Source: Phytoactinopolyspora limicola (GTDB taxonomy: Bacteria > Actinomycetota > Actinomycetes > Jiangellales > Jiangellaceae). From it: DNA of 64,000 nt. Below the pieces are notes generated by a model that saw only the letters and a list, made by a program, of their open reading frames with translations, had not been told where the DNA came from and ran no database searches. Location of the stretch: NCBI RefSeq assembly GCF_011320225.1, contig NZ_JAAOEN010000003.1, forward strand, positions 310,001 to 374,000, given 5' to 3'. The translations under genes were made by a program, and so were the position numbers. How positions within the stretch are numbered: the stretch's first letter is position 1; each line of letters begins with the position of its first letter. Shown one piece after another: positions 8,620-17,156 of the stretch.

Positions 8620-9378
8620 TCAGGCGCCGCCGGCCACCGCGATCACCTGCCCGGTGATGCCAGTGTTGGCGGCCGAACCGAGGAACACCACGGGTGCCGC
8701 CACCTCGGCGGCACTGAGGAGTCGGCCGATCGGCACCGTTGGCTCATAGTGCTGGCTGATCTCTTCGGTGATGAAGTCGGCGTTGGTCTCGGTGCGGGTG
8801 AGTCCGAACGCAACGACGTTGGACAAGATGTCGCCATCCTGGCCGACGTTGAGGGCCACGGATCGACTGAAACCGTGGAGTGCGGCCTTGGCAGTGCCGT
8901 AGTACTCGGCGCCCGACATGCCGTCGGTGGCGATACCCGACGAGATATGCACCATCCGGCCCCAACGGCTAGCCCGCATGAGGGGGGCCACGGCGCGGGT
9001 CAATCGCACCGCCCCGTCGATGTTCGTGCGCAGAGTAGCCGTCCAGTCGGCGTCCGGGGTGTCCTCGAACGGCTGTCCTGGCGTCGGGCCGTCGTTTCCC
9101 CAGAAGACCGCGTTGTTCACCAGCACGTCGACGCCGCCGGTCCAATCCACCGCCTGTCGAACCAGTTCGGCCGGGGCGTCGGGGTCGGCCATGTCGTAGG
9201 CGGTGACCATGGCCCGCTCCCCCACCTCCTTCGCCACCAACTCAGCGGCATGAGGGGACCTCCGATAGGTCAGTACAACGTGTGCGCCCTCCGCGGCGAA
9301 CCGCCGCGCGAGGTGGCGGCCGATCCCGCCGGATGCGCCGGTGACGATGACGGTTCGACCGTCCAGTCCTAGTTCCAT
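8620..9378 (-). CDS. SDR-family NAD(P)-dependent oxidoreductase
   Basis: A classical short-chain dehydrogenase/reductase of 252 residues. It has TGASGGIGRHLA for cofactor binding near the N-terminus, NNAVFWG in place of the usual NNAG, and a Ser-Tyr-Lys site formed by HISSGIA and YYGTAK. ATG 9378 follows GGAGGAG, and the long open extension upstream is ignored. It resembles 3-oxoacyl-ACP reductase-like SDRs, but the substrate cannot be read from the sequence. It is divergent from an MmyB-type XRE regulator, a pairing very common in actinomycetes, where the regulator usually controls the SDR. Confidence 0.9.
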   Translation of the reverse strand: MELGLDGRTVIVTGASGGIGRHLARRFAAEGAHVVLTYRRSPHAAELVAKEVGERAMVTAYDMADPDAPAELVRQAVDWTGGVDVLVNNAVFWGNDGPTPGQPFEDTPDADWTATLRTNIDGAVRLTRAVAPLMRASRWGRMVHISSGIATDGMSGAEYYGTAKAALHGFSRSVALNVGQDGDILSNVVAFGLTRTETNADFITEEISQHYEPTVPIGRLLSAAEVAAPVVFLGSAANTGITGQVIAVAGGA

Positions 9379-9454
9379 GTCTTCTCCTCCGTAGGTGTGA
9401 CCGCACCCCACGGTGCCGCCAACCCCGCTCGGCAGGGAGGCCGCGCTGAGACTA

Positions 9455-9467
9455 GCCCTGACAGGGC
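9455..9467. promoter_or_regulatory. Palindrome GCCCTGACAGGGC, candidate operator for the SDR/XRE pair
   Basis: The 13-bp sequence has perfect 6-bp arms around a single A, midway in the 126-bp divergent region between the SDR and the XRE regulator. The location suits an operator controlling both promoters. No experimental motif is known to me for this regulator class. Confidence 0.4.
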
Positions 9468-9504
9468 CAGCCTGACTGGGTGGCGATGCGGGTAGCGTGA
9501 GGAT

Positions 9505-10365
9505 GTGAGCCAGAACGAGTTCGGCGCATTCCTCCGCTCGCTGCGTGAGTCGGTGTCGCCGCAGGAGGTTGCCCTGCCCGCCACAGGGCGCCGGCGTACA
9601 CCAGGGTTGCGCCGCGCCGAGTTGGCCATGCTGGCCGGGATCAGCGTCGAGTACCTGACCCGGCTCGAGCAAGGACGCGACCGACACCCGTCCGGACAGG
9701 TGCTGGCGGCTCTGGCCGACGCCTTGCAGCTCAACCCCGAACAGCGGTTGCATCTACGCTGGGTGGCGAAGTTCAGCAGCGGCGATGGTGGCTTGTGTAT
9801 CCGTCCCGAGACCCCGGACTACGCGGTGCGCCCCAGCGTGTACACCCTGCTGGACAGGTTCGAGCCCGGTGCGGCTGTTGTCGTCAATCGGATCGGGGAC
9901 GTCCTCGCCTATACCAGTGGTTATCGACGCCTGGCCCAGCCTCTGGGCACCCTCGACGTCGAGATCCCCAATCTGGTGCGCTACGTGTTCACCGATCCCC
10001 GGGCCCGTGCGGCGTATCCGGACTGGGAGCACGTCGCCGACGGCTACTTCGCGCACGCCCGGGCCGAGTTCGCCCATCCTGATGCGTCCGCTGCCGAGTT
10101 GTCCGCCGACATCGAGTTCGCCGCGGGTTCGGCTTTCACCGATCGGCTCACCGCCCCACCCGCTGTCCCGCAGTACGCCGGGATCGAGCGGATGGTGCAC
10201 CCCGAGGCCGGTGACCTGCGGCTCGCTTACGAATCTCTGGAGATCTCCGGCAGCCCTGGTCAACGCCTGATCGTCCATGTGCCGGCCGACGACGCGACGG
10301 CCCTCGCCCTCGACCGGCTGAACGGGATCCGTCCCGGCGAGCTCCGGGCCGTCCGGGAAGCTTAA
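9505..10365 (+). CDS. XRE-family transcriptional regulator with MmyB-like ligand-binding domain
   Basis: Residues 1-85 form an XRE helix-turn-helix (FLRSLRESV, then GLRRAELAMLAGISVEYLTRLEQGRD). Residues 100-286 match the MmyB-like PAS-type domain that binds fatty-acid-like ligands in related proteins, with the typical LLDRFEPGAAVVVNRIGDVLA and FTDPRARAAYPDWE segments. The GTG start at 9505 fits the family N-terminus. It is divergent from the SDR gene and probably represses or activates it. A similar regulator lies at 24845. Confidence 0.92.
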   Translation: MSQNEFGAFLRSLRESVSPQEVALPATGRRRTPGLRRAELAMLAGISVEYLTRLEQGRDRHPSGQVLAALADALQLNPEQRLHLRWVAKFSSGDGGLCIRPETPDYAVRPSVYTLLDRFEPGAAVVVNRIGDVLAYTSGYRRLAQPLGTLDVEIPNLVRYVFTDPRARAAYPDWEHVADGYFAHARAEFAHPDASAAELSADIEFAAGSAFTDRLTAPPAVPQYAGIERMVHPEAGDLRLAYESLEISGSPGQRLIVHVPADDATALALDRLNGIRPGELRAVREA

Positions 10366-10378
10366 GGGCCGCTCAAGG

Positions 10379-10960
10379 TCACGGTTTCCAGCTGGGATCA
10401 CGTCCGGTGAGAGCCACGATGCGGTCGAGGGTCGGAGCCGACTCCGCGACTGGCACCTCGGGACCGTACGCCCCCATCTCACGCCCCATGCTGGCCATCT
10501 CGGTGAGCTCGGCGTAGACGCGGTTAAGCAGTGCATCGTTCCACACCGGCACCTGCCCGCTGGCCCGGGCCAGGTCCCAGCCGTGCACCACCAGCTCGCT
10601 CAGCACCATGCCGCCGATCATGCTGGCCGGCACACCGTCCGGGCTGACCATCCGGGTGGTTCCTTCCCATGCCTCCGGCCGGGACCACGCGCCAACTAGG
10701 CCCTCCAGGTTCCGCTCCACGGCTTTGGCCCAGTCGCCACCGGTGAGGTCAACGTCGGCCTCGTCCTCCGCCGGTGGCGGGACGGGGTCCTTGTGCCCCG
10801 CGCCAACCAACGACGGCCCCCAGAACAGCAGGTGGTTCAGCAGGGCTCGGACGTCGTACTCCGTGCAGGGAGTGGGAGCCGTGAGTTGGCTCTCGTCGAT
10901 TCCGCGGACGATCGGCGACACTGAGCCGGCGGCTAAGGTGATGAATTCGCTGTCAGACAT
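10379..10960 (-). CDS. TIGR03086-type DinB/MDMPI-fold metal-binding protein
   Basis: A 193-residue protein with the pattern of the TIGR03086 family: TPCTEYDVRALLNHLLFW near the N-terminus and a later ELVVHGWDLARA segment, which supply the His residues of the DinB/maleylpyruvate isomerase metal site. Such proteins may be mycothiol-dependent transferases, but most have no assigned reaction. The start ATG 10960 (MSDSEF) is preferred over an upstream ATG at 11032 that would run into the divergent AraC gene. It ends 13 bp from the convergent XRE gene. Confidence 0.85.
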   Translation of the reverse strand: MSDSEFITLAAGSVSPIVRGIDESQLTAPTPCTEYDVRALLNHLLFWGPSLVGAGHKDPVPPPAEDEADVDLTGGDWAKAVERNLEGLVGAWSRPEAWEGTTRMVSPDGVPASMIGGMVLSELVVHGWDLARASGQVPVWNDALLNRVYAELTEMASMGREMGAYGPEVPVAESAPTLDRIVALTGRDPSWKP

Positions 10961-11039
10961 GACAACAGGCAACCACGCGACGCGGCCCGCCGTATTGAAC
11001 AAACGCGACACCGCCGGATCACCCGCATACACTCTGGGC

Positions 11040-11789
11040 GTGGGCAGGGATACCCGCGAGCTGGCCGGTGCCTGGACGACGTTCCAGCAGCACTCGTTCG
11101 CCGACCCGTCACCCGACCTCGCGCCGTACGTCGAGCGTTACTGGATGGTGAGCTGGGACTACGAGGCACCGTACCGGCAGCTGATCGTGCCCTACCCCAA
11201 CGTCCACCTGACTTTCCGCGACACCGGCGCCGCCGTTCACGGGGTGGCCAGCCGGCACCAGATGAGGGTGCTCGACGGGCAGAGCGCGGTGTTCGGTGTG
11301 GCCTTCCGGCCGGGTTGTTTCCGTCCGTTCCTCGGCGCGGCGGTTGCCACCATCACCGACCGCTCATTACCTGCCACTGAGGTGTTCGACCCCGCGTTGC
11401 CCGACCCGCCCACCGTCGAAACGGTTGAGCGGTTTCTCCGCGATTGTGCCCCTGTACCCGACCCCAGAGCGGCCGAAGCGGCCGACATCGTCGCCATGAT
11501 CGCCGCTCGCCGGGAGCTGACCAGGGTCGACGGCCTAGCCCGCCGGTGCGGCATGACGGTACGCCAGCTCCAGAGGTTGTTCGCCGAATACGTCGGCATC
11601 GGCCCGAAATGGGTGATCCGTCGGTACCGGCTCCACGAGGTCACCGAGCGGCTCGCGGCAGGAGCAACGATCGACTGGGCAGAACTCGCCGTCGACCTCG
11701 GCTACGCGGACCAAGCCCATTTTGTACGTGACTTCAAACGGATGTTCGGCGAGTCGCCTACCTGGTACGCGGGACGCTATGGAGCTTGA
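11040..11789 (+). CDS. AraC-family transcriptional regulator with DUF6597-like N-terminus
   Basis: About 249 residues. The N-terminal half (APYVERYWMVSWD) matches the DUF6597 sensor region. The C-terminal half carries a two-helix-turn-helix AraC DNA-binding domain, with RRCGMTVRQLQRLFAEYVGIGPKWVIRRYR and a second segment ending LGYADQAHFVRDFKRMFGESP (each shown by landmark only). The GTG at 11040 is chosen because it lies just before GRDTRELAG and after the divergent gene. It is divergent from the TIGR03086 gene, whose promoter lies within the 79-bp gap, so control of that gene is likely. Confidence 0.9.
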   Translation: MGRDTRELAGAWTTFQQHSFADPSPDLAPYVERYWMVSWDYEAPYRQLIVPYPNVHLTFRDTGAAVHGVASRHQMRVLDGQSAVFGVAFRPGCFRPFLGAAVATITDRSLPATEVFDPALPDPPTVETVERFLRDCAPVPDPRAAEAADIVAMIAARRELTRVDGLARRCGMTVRQLQRLFAEYVGIGPKWVIRRYRLHEVTERLAAGATIDWAELAVDLGYADQAHFVRDFKRMFGESPTWYAGRYGA

Positions 11790-11798
11790 GGAACGCCC

Positions 11799-12551
11799 TC
11801 AGGCGTAAGTGCGCACCGTCTTCAGGACTTCGGTGGCTCGCTCTCCACGCTGATCAAGCGCGCTAGCGTCGTCGGCGGCCAACCGCTGAGCCGCTACCCG
11901 GCAGAACACCCCGGCCGGTCCAGAGATGGAGACCTCGGCGTCCACCGGCCCGAACTGCCACGGTTCACCGCCGGGAGAGGTCAGCTCCAGCCGCGCCGGC
12001 GGCGCGTCGTCGCGCCCGGCCCGCGCATACGCGTACGGAAGTGTCCGGTGCGCGAGCCACGCGACATGGCGCAACCGGTCTGTGTCCGGATACGGCAAAC
12101 CCAGCGGTTCGGTGACGTCCAGTGCGTGTGTCCAGTGTTCGGCCAGCCGGGTGGTGGCCAGGGTGGCCGGCTTCAGCGTGTTGGTCACCCACTGGATCCG
12201 GCGATCCGGATCACCGGTGAACAAGACCCGCCGGGCCTGCTCGCTGGCCGTCCGCCACCGATCGAGTACGGCGGCCCAGGGCTGGCCACGTTCGGCCCGC
12301 ACCCACCGGTCCATGGCGTCGTCGGTGGTGCCGGAGCCGAACGGTCCAGGTAGCCGGTCGGTCTCTCCGGCGGCGAGTGCGGCTACCGCTTCCTCGGTCT
12401 GCGCGAGGTGTAGCACGACGTCACCGACGCTCCAGCCCGCGCATAACGACGGTTGCTCCCACTGAGCGTCGGTCAGCCCGGCCAGCACCTCGCCCAACGC
12501 TTCCTGCTCGGCGCGTAGCGCCTCGAGAACTGGGGTGGATCCGTCTGCCAT
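11799..12551 (-). CDS. TIGR03084-type maleylpyruvate isomerase-fold protein
   Basis: A 250-residue protein. The N-terminal half has the MDMPI/DinB fold signature LCAGWSVGDVVLHLAQTEEA, with TTRLAEHWTHALDV further on. The C-terminal part (EPWQFGPVDAEVSISGPAGVFCRVAAQR) resembles the SCP-2-like tail seen in TIGR03084 proteins. Family members are probable mycothiol-dependent enzymes of unknown substrate. It is the last gene of a minus-strand run that begins at 17045, with a 76-bp gap before it, so it may be transcribed with that run or on its own. Confidence 0.82.
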   Translation of the reverse strand: MADGSTPVLEALRAEQEALGEVLAGLTDAQWEQPSLCAGWSVGDVVLHLAQTEEAVAALAAGETDRLPGPFGSGTTDDAMDRWVRAERGQPWAAVLDRWRTASEQARRVLFTGDPDRRIQWVTNTLKPATLATTRLAEHWTHALDVTEPLGLPYPDTDRLRHVAWLAHRTLPYAYARAGRDDAPPARLELTSPGGEPWQFGPVDAEVSISGPAGVFCRVAAQRLAADDASALDQRGERATEVLKTVRTYA

Positions 12552-12627
12552 AGTCCGGTCTCCTCAGCACGAACACCAGGCGTCCACACCCGGATTCGAT
12601 CACTGTAGTACGACGCTCGCCGGACCG

Positions 12628-13314
12628 TCATTCGATGAACTGTTCGGTTGCGACGAGCCGCCGGTCCCACTGAGCTACGCCCGCGTCGGCGCCCCACTGC
12701 TCGCAGAACAACCGCATCCGACGGCACATCGCCACCATGGCCGCATGCCGCAGCGGCCATTCCGGCGTCGCGCCGTATCCGGCGAAAAACGCGTCGAACT
12801 GACCGGCGAGGTCGGGATGATGGGTGCGGACGATCCACTCGGCCATACTGACATCGTCCACCGGATCGCCGACTCGGCTGAATTCCCAGTCGATCACCGC
12901 CGCGACCACCGTGCCGGTGGGGTCGAGCAACATGTTCTGCGGTCCGAAGTCGCCGTGGACCACACACTGCCCTGGCTCGCCTGCCGGGTAGCCCAGGGCG
13001 GCTGGATCCAGGGCATGCAGCCGGGCCAATACGCTCCCACACGCCCCGAGGACCTGCCGCGGATCTGCACTGATCAGCAGCTCCTGGCCGTGAACGCCCG
13101 CCACGTAGCCGATGCGCAACCCGCCATCTGGACCGGCAAGAACGTCTGGGACTGGTAGGTGCGAGCGCAGCCGGGTCAACGCCACATACTCAGCGTGGCG
13201 GCGCTTATCCGCGTCCGGGCCGAGATACTTCTTCTCGACGTACTGGCGCGTGCGCCGGGTGGCGTTGGTGTAACCATGCCGAAGCTGCGGGACCGCCGCC
13301 TTGTTCTCGTCCAT
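12628..13314 (-). CDS. Aminoglycoside phosphotransferase/choline kinase-fold protein
   Basis: A 228-residue kinase-fold protein with the catalytic loop HGDFGPQNMLLD and the metal-binding AVIDWEFSRVGDP motif of the APH/choline kinase family. The usual N-terminal nucleotide-binding lobe is short. It starts at ATG 13314, only 17 bp after the stop of the aldehyde dehydrogenase gene, so the two are probably co-transcribed. The phosphate acceptor is unknown; a small metabolite is as likely as an antibiotic. Confidence 0.85.
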   Translation of the reverse strand: MDENKAAVPQLRHGYTNATRRTRQYVEKKYLGPDADKRRHAEYVALTRLRSHLPVPDVLAGPDGGLRIGYVAGVHGQELLISADPRQVLGACGSVLARLHALDPAALGYPAGEPGQCVVHGDFGPQNMLLDPTGTVVAAVIDWEFSRVGDPVDDVSMAEWIVRTHHPDLAGQFDAFFAGYGATPEWPLRHAAMVAMCRRMRLFCEQWGADAGVAQWDRRLVATEQFIE

Positions 13315-13331
13315 GCTCACCTGTCTCCCGG

Positions 13332-14717
13332 TCAGCGGATGACCCGGCGGGCGACGAACCGCGCCATCCGGCCGAGGGGCGGATACACGGTGCGCATGGT
13401 GTCCGGCCACAACGATTTCGACAGTACCGCACGTTCATGGCTGAACGTCTGGATCGAGTGTTCACCACGGTACCGGCCCCAACCACTTGGCCCGACCCCG
13501 CCGAACGGGAGGGCCGACGCGGCCAGGTGGGCGACGCCAACATTCAGTCCGAGTGCTCCCGACGATGTCTGCTGTGCGAACACCCGGCGTACCGCAGGAT
13601 CGTCGCTGAAGACGTACACGGCCAGCGGTTTCTCACCGGAACGCACGATGCGGATGGCCGCCGCGGCGTCGGGGACCCGCACGATGGGCAGCACCGGTCC
13701 GAAGATCTCCTCCCGCATGAGCGGGTCGTGTGACGTGACGCCGTCGACGACGGTGGGCGCCAGATATCGTGCCGCGGGATCGACCGCTCCCCCGATGACG
13801 ACGTCGGCCGTGGTCAGCATCCGGTGCAGCCGGTCAACGGCGTCCGCGGAGAGCATCCGCCCATAGTCGCCGCTGGCCGCCGGGTCGTCGCCGTAGAACC
13901 GGGTGATCGACGCGCGCAACGCTGGGATCAGCGCGTCGGCGACCGCATCAGTGGTGAGCAGGTAGTCCGGAGCGACACACGTCTGCCCGGCGTTGAGGAA
14001 CTTGCCCCAGGTGATCCGGTCGGCGGCGGCGCGTAGATCCACCGTGTGGTCCACCCACACCGGTGATTTCCCGCCCAGCTCCAAGGTGACCGGGGTGAGC
14101 TGCCTGGCCGCAGCCTCGGCGACGATCCGCCCGGTGTACGCGCTCCCGGTGAAGAACACGTGGTCGAAGCGCTGCTCCAGGAGGCTGGTGGCCTGATCGG
14201 GGCCACCTTCCAGTACCACCACGGCCTCGTGATCCAGGTAACGCGGCAGCAACTCGGCCAGCACCTGACTGGTGGCCGGGGCGAGCTCACTCGGCTTCAC
14301 GACCACGGCGTTCCCGCTGGCCAGGGCCCCGGCCAGCGGGGTGAGCGCGAGCTGGACCGGGTAGTTCCACGGCGCGATCACCAACACCACACCCAGTGGC
14401 TCGCGGACCGTCCAGCCCCGCGCCGGCCAGAGGCTGGGTGGTAACCGGTGCCGTCGGGGGCGCAGGTACCTCTGGAGCCGGCGGGCGAGGTGGTTGGCTT
14501 CGGCGACCACTACCCTGATCTCGGTCAGCTGCGCTTCAGTGGGAGATTTGGCGAGGTCCGCGGCCAGCGCACGCTCGAATGCGGGTGACCGTTCGGTCAG
14601 CATCCGGCCCAGCGACCGTAGCTGCTGCCGCCGCCAGTGCACGGGCCGGGTATACCCGGCGTGGAAATACTCCCTCAGTCTCCCCACGACGTCGGCGGCG
14701 GGTTCGGGCGGGTTCAT
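13332..14717 (-). CDS. Aldehyde dehydrogenase family protein (class 3-like)
   Basis: NAD(P)-dependent oxidation of an aldehyde to an acid. The protein of 461 residues is the short class 3/coniferyl type without the N-terminal extension. It has APWNYPVQLALTPLAGALASGN, the catalytic Glu in LELGGKSPVWV, the catalytic Cys in LNAGQTCVAPDYLL and PFGGVGPSG near the end. It lies in a minus-strand series after the hydroxyacid dehydrogenase and enolase-superfamily genes with a 21-bp gap, which suggests a role in sugar-acid or hydroxyacid breakdown. Confidence 0.92.
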   Translation of the reverse strand: MNPPEPAADVVGRLREYFHAGYTRPVHWRRQQLRSLGRMLTERSPAFERALAADLAKSPTEAQLTEIRVVVAEANHLARRLQRYLRPRRHRLPPSLWPARGWTVREPLGVVLVIAPWNYPVQLALTPLAGALASGNAVVVKPSELAPATSQVLAELLPRYLDHEAVVVLEGGPDQATSLLEQRFDHVFFTGSAYTGRIVAEAAARQLTPVTLELGGKSPVWVDHTVDLRAAADRITWGKFLNAGQTCVAPDYLLTTDAVADALIPALRASITRFYGDDPAASGDYGRMLSADAVDRLHRMLTTADVVIGGAVDPAARYLAPTVVDGVTSHDPLMREEIFGPVLPIVRVPDAAAAIRIVRSGEKPLAVYVFSDDPAVRRVFAQQTSSGALGLNVGVAHLAASALPFGGVGPSGWGRYRGEHSIQTFSHERAVLSKSLWPDTMRTVYPPLGRMARFVARRVIR

Positions 14718-14738
14718 CCACCCACCTTGCCATGGCCG

Positions 14739-16031
14739 TCAGACGGGGTCCGCGAGCTGGTAGAGCCCCGAACTATCGGACAGTGGGTAACGGACCTGGC
14801 CGTCGCGGACCGTCGCCAGAGCCGGATATCGGCCGGCGACCCGCACGTTGCCGCCCGGGACGTATTGGCGGCTGTTGTACTCCAGGTGTCGCGACGTCAG
14901 GTCCAACCCGCTGACCAACCGGGCCGAGTGCACGTACGCCAGGTCGACCGTGGTCAGGTCCTGCACGGTGACCCACAGTCCGCGGGCCTTCATCACCCCG
15001 TAGGCCAGCATCGCCGGGCTCTGCCCCTTGCTTGCTTTGACGACGACGCCGGACCAGCCCCGTTCGGCCAGGTGCACCAGATCCGCCACGTCGGTGAAAC
15101 CCTCGTCGAGAAGGACGGGAACACGTTCGCTGAGCCCACGCATCAGCTCCGGCGCCGGGTCGGCGTCGCGCGGTACCGGCTGTTCGAGGTAATGCAGCGC
15201 GCCCGCCGCTCGTGGCGAGAGCCGTGCCAACGAATCGAGGAACTGGTCGAGCTCGCCCACGTCACGATAACCCTCGTTCGGGTCGACCGCGATGAGGACC
15301 CGACCACCGAGGTGGTGGCGGCGCTGAGCCACCTCGAACACGTCGGCCACCCGGCGGGCGTCGTCGGACGGGTCCTGGCCGGCCACTTTGACCTTCAGAT
15401 GCCGCGTTCCCTCCAGGGCCAGCCACGTCTGCAGCGACCGCCGACCATCGGCGCATTCGGCCGGGGTCAACGGATCGTCCACCCCGACGACGTGTTGGAC
15501 CGGCAGATCGTGGGTGTCACCGGTGAGGTAGTCCCCCGGATACCGGCCGGATAGGTCGCTGGCGATCGCACCGAGGTCGACCCCGAGGCACTCGGCGTCA
15601 TACATGGACATCGCCGGTCGGGCAGCCGCATGCGCCCAGGCGTCGTGTACCGCGCTGTCCACCGCGCCGAGGGCCAGCAGGCCGGCCAGCCGTGGCACCT
15701 CACCCAGGTCGCCTTCCAGATCGAGCCACAGCTCGATCGGATCACCCAGCCGATGTTCGGTGCTGGCGACGGCCAGCCGCTCGGTCAGCGCCCGCAGTGT
15801 CGCGTCGCGATCACCTGGATCACCGTCGGCTCCGGGCCACGCCCACGGCACTGACAGCACCGTGCTGCCGCGGCCACGGCCTCTGCGCCCGCGCCGCGAC
15901 TCGACCTCTACCCCGACCTCCGCCACGGTGAACCCGGAGATGTCCCGCCCGCTGATCGTGAGGGGGTGGTCCAGTTCGACCCAGCGGAAGGTGACGGCGG
16001 CGTCGACGACACGTACGTCGGTGTCTCGCAT
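14739..16031 (-). CDS. Mandelate racemase/muconate lactonizing-type enolase-superfamily enzyme
   Basis: Abstracts a proton alpha to a carboxylate, for example in acid-sugar dehydration. The 430-residue protein shows the superfamily acid/base and metal ligands in order: the KVKVAG strand, metal Asp in VDPNEGY, Glu in YLEQPVP, Asp in LLDEGF, and Lys in VVKASKGQ. The exact substrate cannot be told. It begins 6 bp after the stop of the hydroxyacid dehydrogenase gene, so they form an operon behind a LacI-type operator, which fits carbohydrate-acid catabolism. Confidence 0.9.
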   Translation of the reverse strand: MRDTDVRVVDAAVTFRWVELDHPLTISGRDISGFTVAEVGVEVESRRGRRGRGRGSTVLSVPWAWPGADGDPGDRDATLRALTERLAVASTEHRLGDPIELWLDLEGDLGEVPRLAGLLALGAVDSAVHDAWAHAAARPAMSMYDAECLGVDLGAIASDLSGRYPGDYLTGDTHDLPVQHVVGVDDPLTPAECADGRRSLQTWLALEGTRHLKVKVAGQDPSDDARRVADVFEVAQRRHHLGGRVLIAVDPNEGYRDVGELDQFLDSLARLSPRAAGALHYLEQPVPRDADPAPELMRGLSERVPVLLDEGFTDVADLVHLAERGWSGVVVKASKGQSPAMLAYGVMKARGLWVTVQDLTTVDLAYVHSARLVSGLDLTSRHLEYNSRQYVPGGNVRVAGRYPALATVRDGQVRYPLSDSSGLYQLADPV

Positions 16032-16037
16032 CGGTGC

Positions 16038-17045
16038 TCAGCCCAGCCGGTCGTAGATCTCGGCGGTCACCTGATGGCGCAACGGTTCTTCTCGGAGGAA
16101 CCGGCCGATCTCCTCGACGACGGTGCGGCCCTGCCCAGCCCGAGCCTGCACGGTGCCACCTGCTACGTGCGGCGTGAGCACGACGTTCGGCAAGCCGAAC
16201 AACGGGCTCTCCGCGGGCAGCGGCTCGTCGTCGAACACGTCGAGGCCGGCGCGGATGCGCCCGGACACGAGCTCGGACACCAGAGCGGACTCGTCGACGA
16301 TCACCGAGCGGGCGGCGTTGATCAACACTGCCCCATCGGGCAGCCGAGCCAACTGCCGGGCCCCGACCAGGCCGCGGGTCTCAGGTGTGGCCGGTGCGCA
16401 GATACAGACGACGTCGCTGGTGGCGAAGAGTTCGTCGAGGTCGACGAGCTGGATGTCCAGGTCATCACCAGGATCCGCCACCGCATAGGGGTCGTAGGCC
16501 GCTAGCCGGCTGGCGCCGAGCCCCTTCATCAGGCGGGCGTAGTGCCGACCCACCCGGCTCAGGCCCACGATGCCGATCCGCTGCGCCGCTACCGACCCGC
16601 CGAGTATCCCGTTGCCCGCCGCGGCCCAGTCTCGGCTGTTTTGCATCCCGCGGTCATGGGTGTGCACGTTGCGCAGGATCGTTAGGGACAACGCCACCGA
16701 CATCTCCGCGACGGCCTCTGCCATGGCGGCGGCGCCCCCTTGTGCCAGAACGAGGCCGTTCTCGATCGCCGCGCGTGGGAATAGGCCACGGACCGACCCG
16801 GCCGCGTGGACGGTTAGGCGTAGCCGGTCACCGTTGAGTGTCTGCGGCGGGAACGGCTGAGTGCTCCACGACGTGACGAGGATGTCGGCGCGGCTGGCGA
16901 CGTCGTCCGGAACGGGCACACGATGGCCGTCGGGGCCGAATTCGACGTCGCCGAGGGTGGCCAGTTCCGCGGCCACCGACGGCTCGAAGAGCAGGTTGAA
17001 CTCCTCGCGACGGATGGCCACGTAGATCTGCGGGCGCTGCGGCAT
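16038..17045 (-). CDS. D-2-hydroxyacid dehydrogenase family protein
   Basis: An NAD(P)H-linked 2-hydroxyacid dehydrogenase of 335 residues. The dinucleotide motif is GIVGLSRVGRHYARL, the catalytic Arg is in NAARSVIVDE, the Glu is in DVFDDEPLP and the His is in LTPHVAGGT. ATG 17045 follows GGGAGGA at good distance; the reading frame stays open far upstream but that part overlaps the divergent deaminase. It is the first gene of the run down to about 12.6 kb. A LacI-family operator lies 20 bp before its start, so repression by a LacI-type regulator is likely. Confidence 0.92.
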   Translation of the reverse strand: MPQRPQIYVAIRREEFNLLFEPSVAAELATLGDVEFGPDGHRVPVPDDVASRADILVTSWSTQPFPPQTLNGDRLRLTVHAAGSVRGLFPRAAIENGLVLAQGGAAAMAEAVAEMSVALSLTILRNVHTHDRGMQNSRDWAAAGNGILGGSVAAQRIGIVGLSRVGRHYARLMKGLGASRLAAYDPYAVADPGDDLDIQLVDLDELFATSDVVCICAPATPETRGLVGARQLARLPDGAVLINAARSVIVDESALVSELVSGRIRAGLDVFDDEPLPAESPLFGLPNVVLTPHVAGGTVQARAGQGRTVVEEIGRFLREEPLRHQVTAEIYDRLG

Positions 17046-17064
17046 TGGCTTCCTCCCAAGAATC

Positions 17065-17078
17065 TGCAACCGCTTGCA
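17065..17078. promoter_or_regulatory. LacI-family operator TGCAACCGCTTGCA
   Basis: The sequence fits the LacI/GalR-family consensus TGNAANCGNTTNCA at every fixed position and is symmetric. It lies in the 111-bp region between the minus-strand hydroxyacid dehydrogenase and the plus-strand deaminase, 20 bp from the former start. A repressor bound here could block transcription of one or both. The only LacI-family gene in the window, at 31640, has differently shaped sites beside it, so the partner is probably elsewhere. Confidence 0.75.
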
Positions 17079-17156
17079 CAGTATCAAGACGCATCGCCGG
17101 CCCCGCCGGACCCAACCTGTAGCGTTGACGATGCCATCCACACCCGAGGAGATCAC

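Noticed and set aside
11787-11801. TGAGG/CCTCA hairpin between AraC and the TIGR03084 gene as a terminator
   Set aside because: The stem is only 5 bp and there is no T-run.
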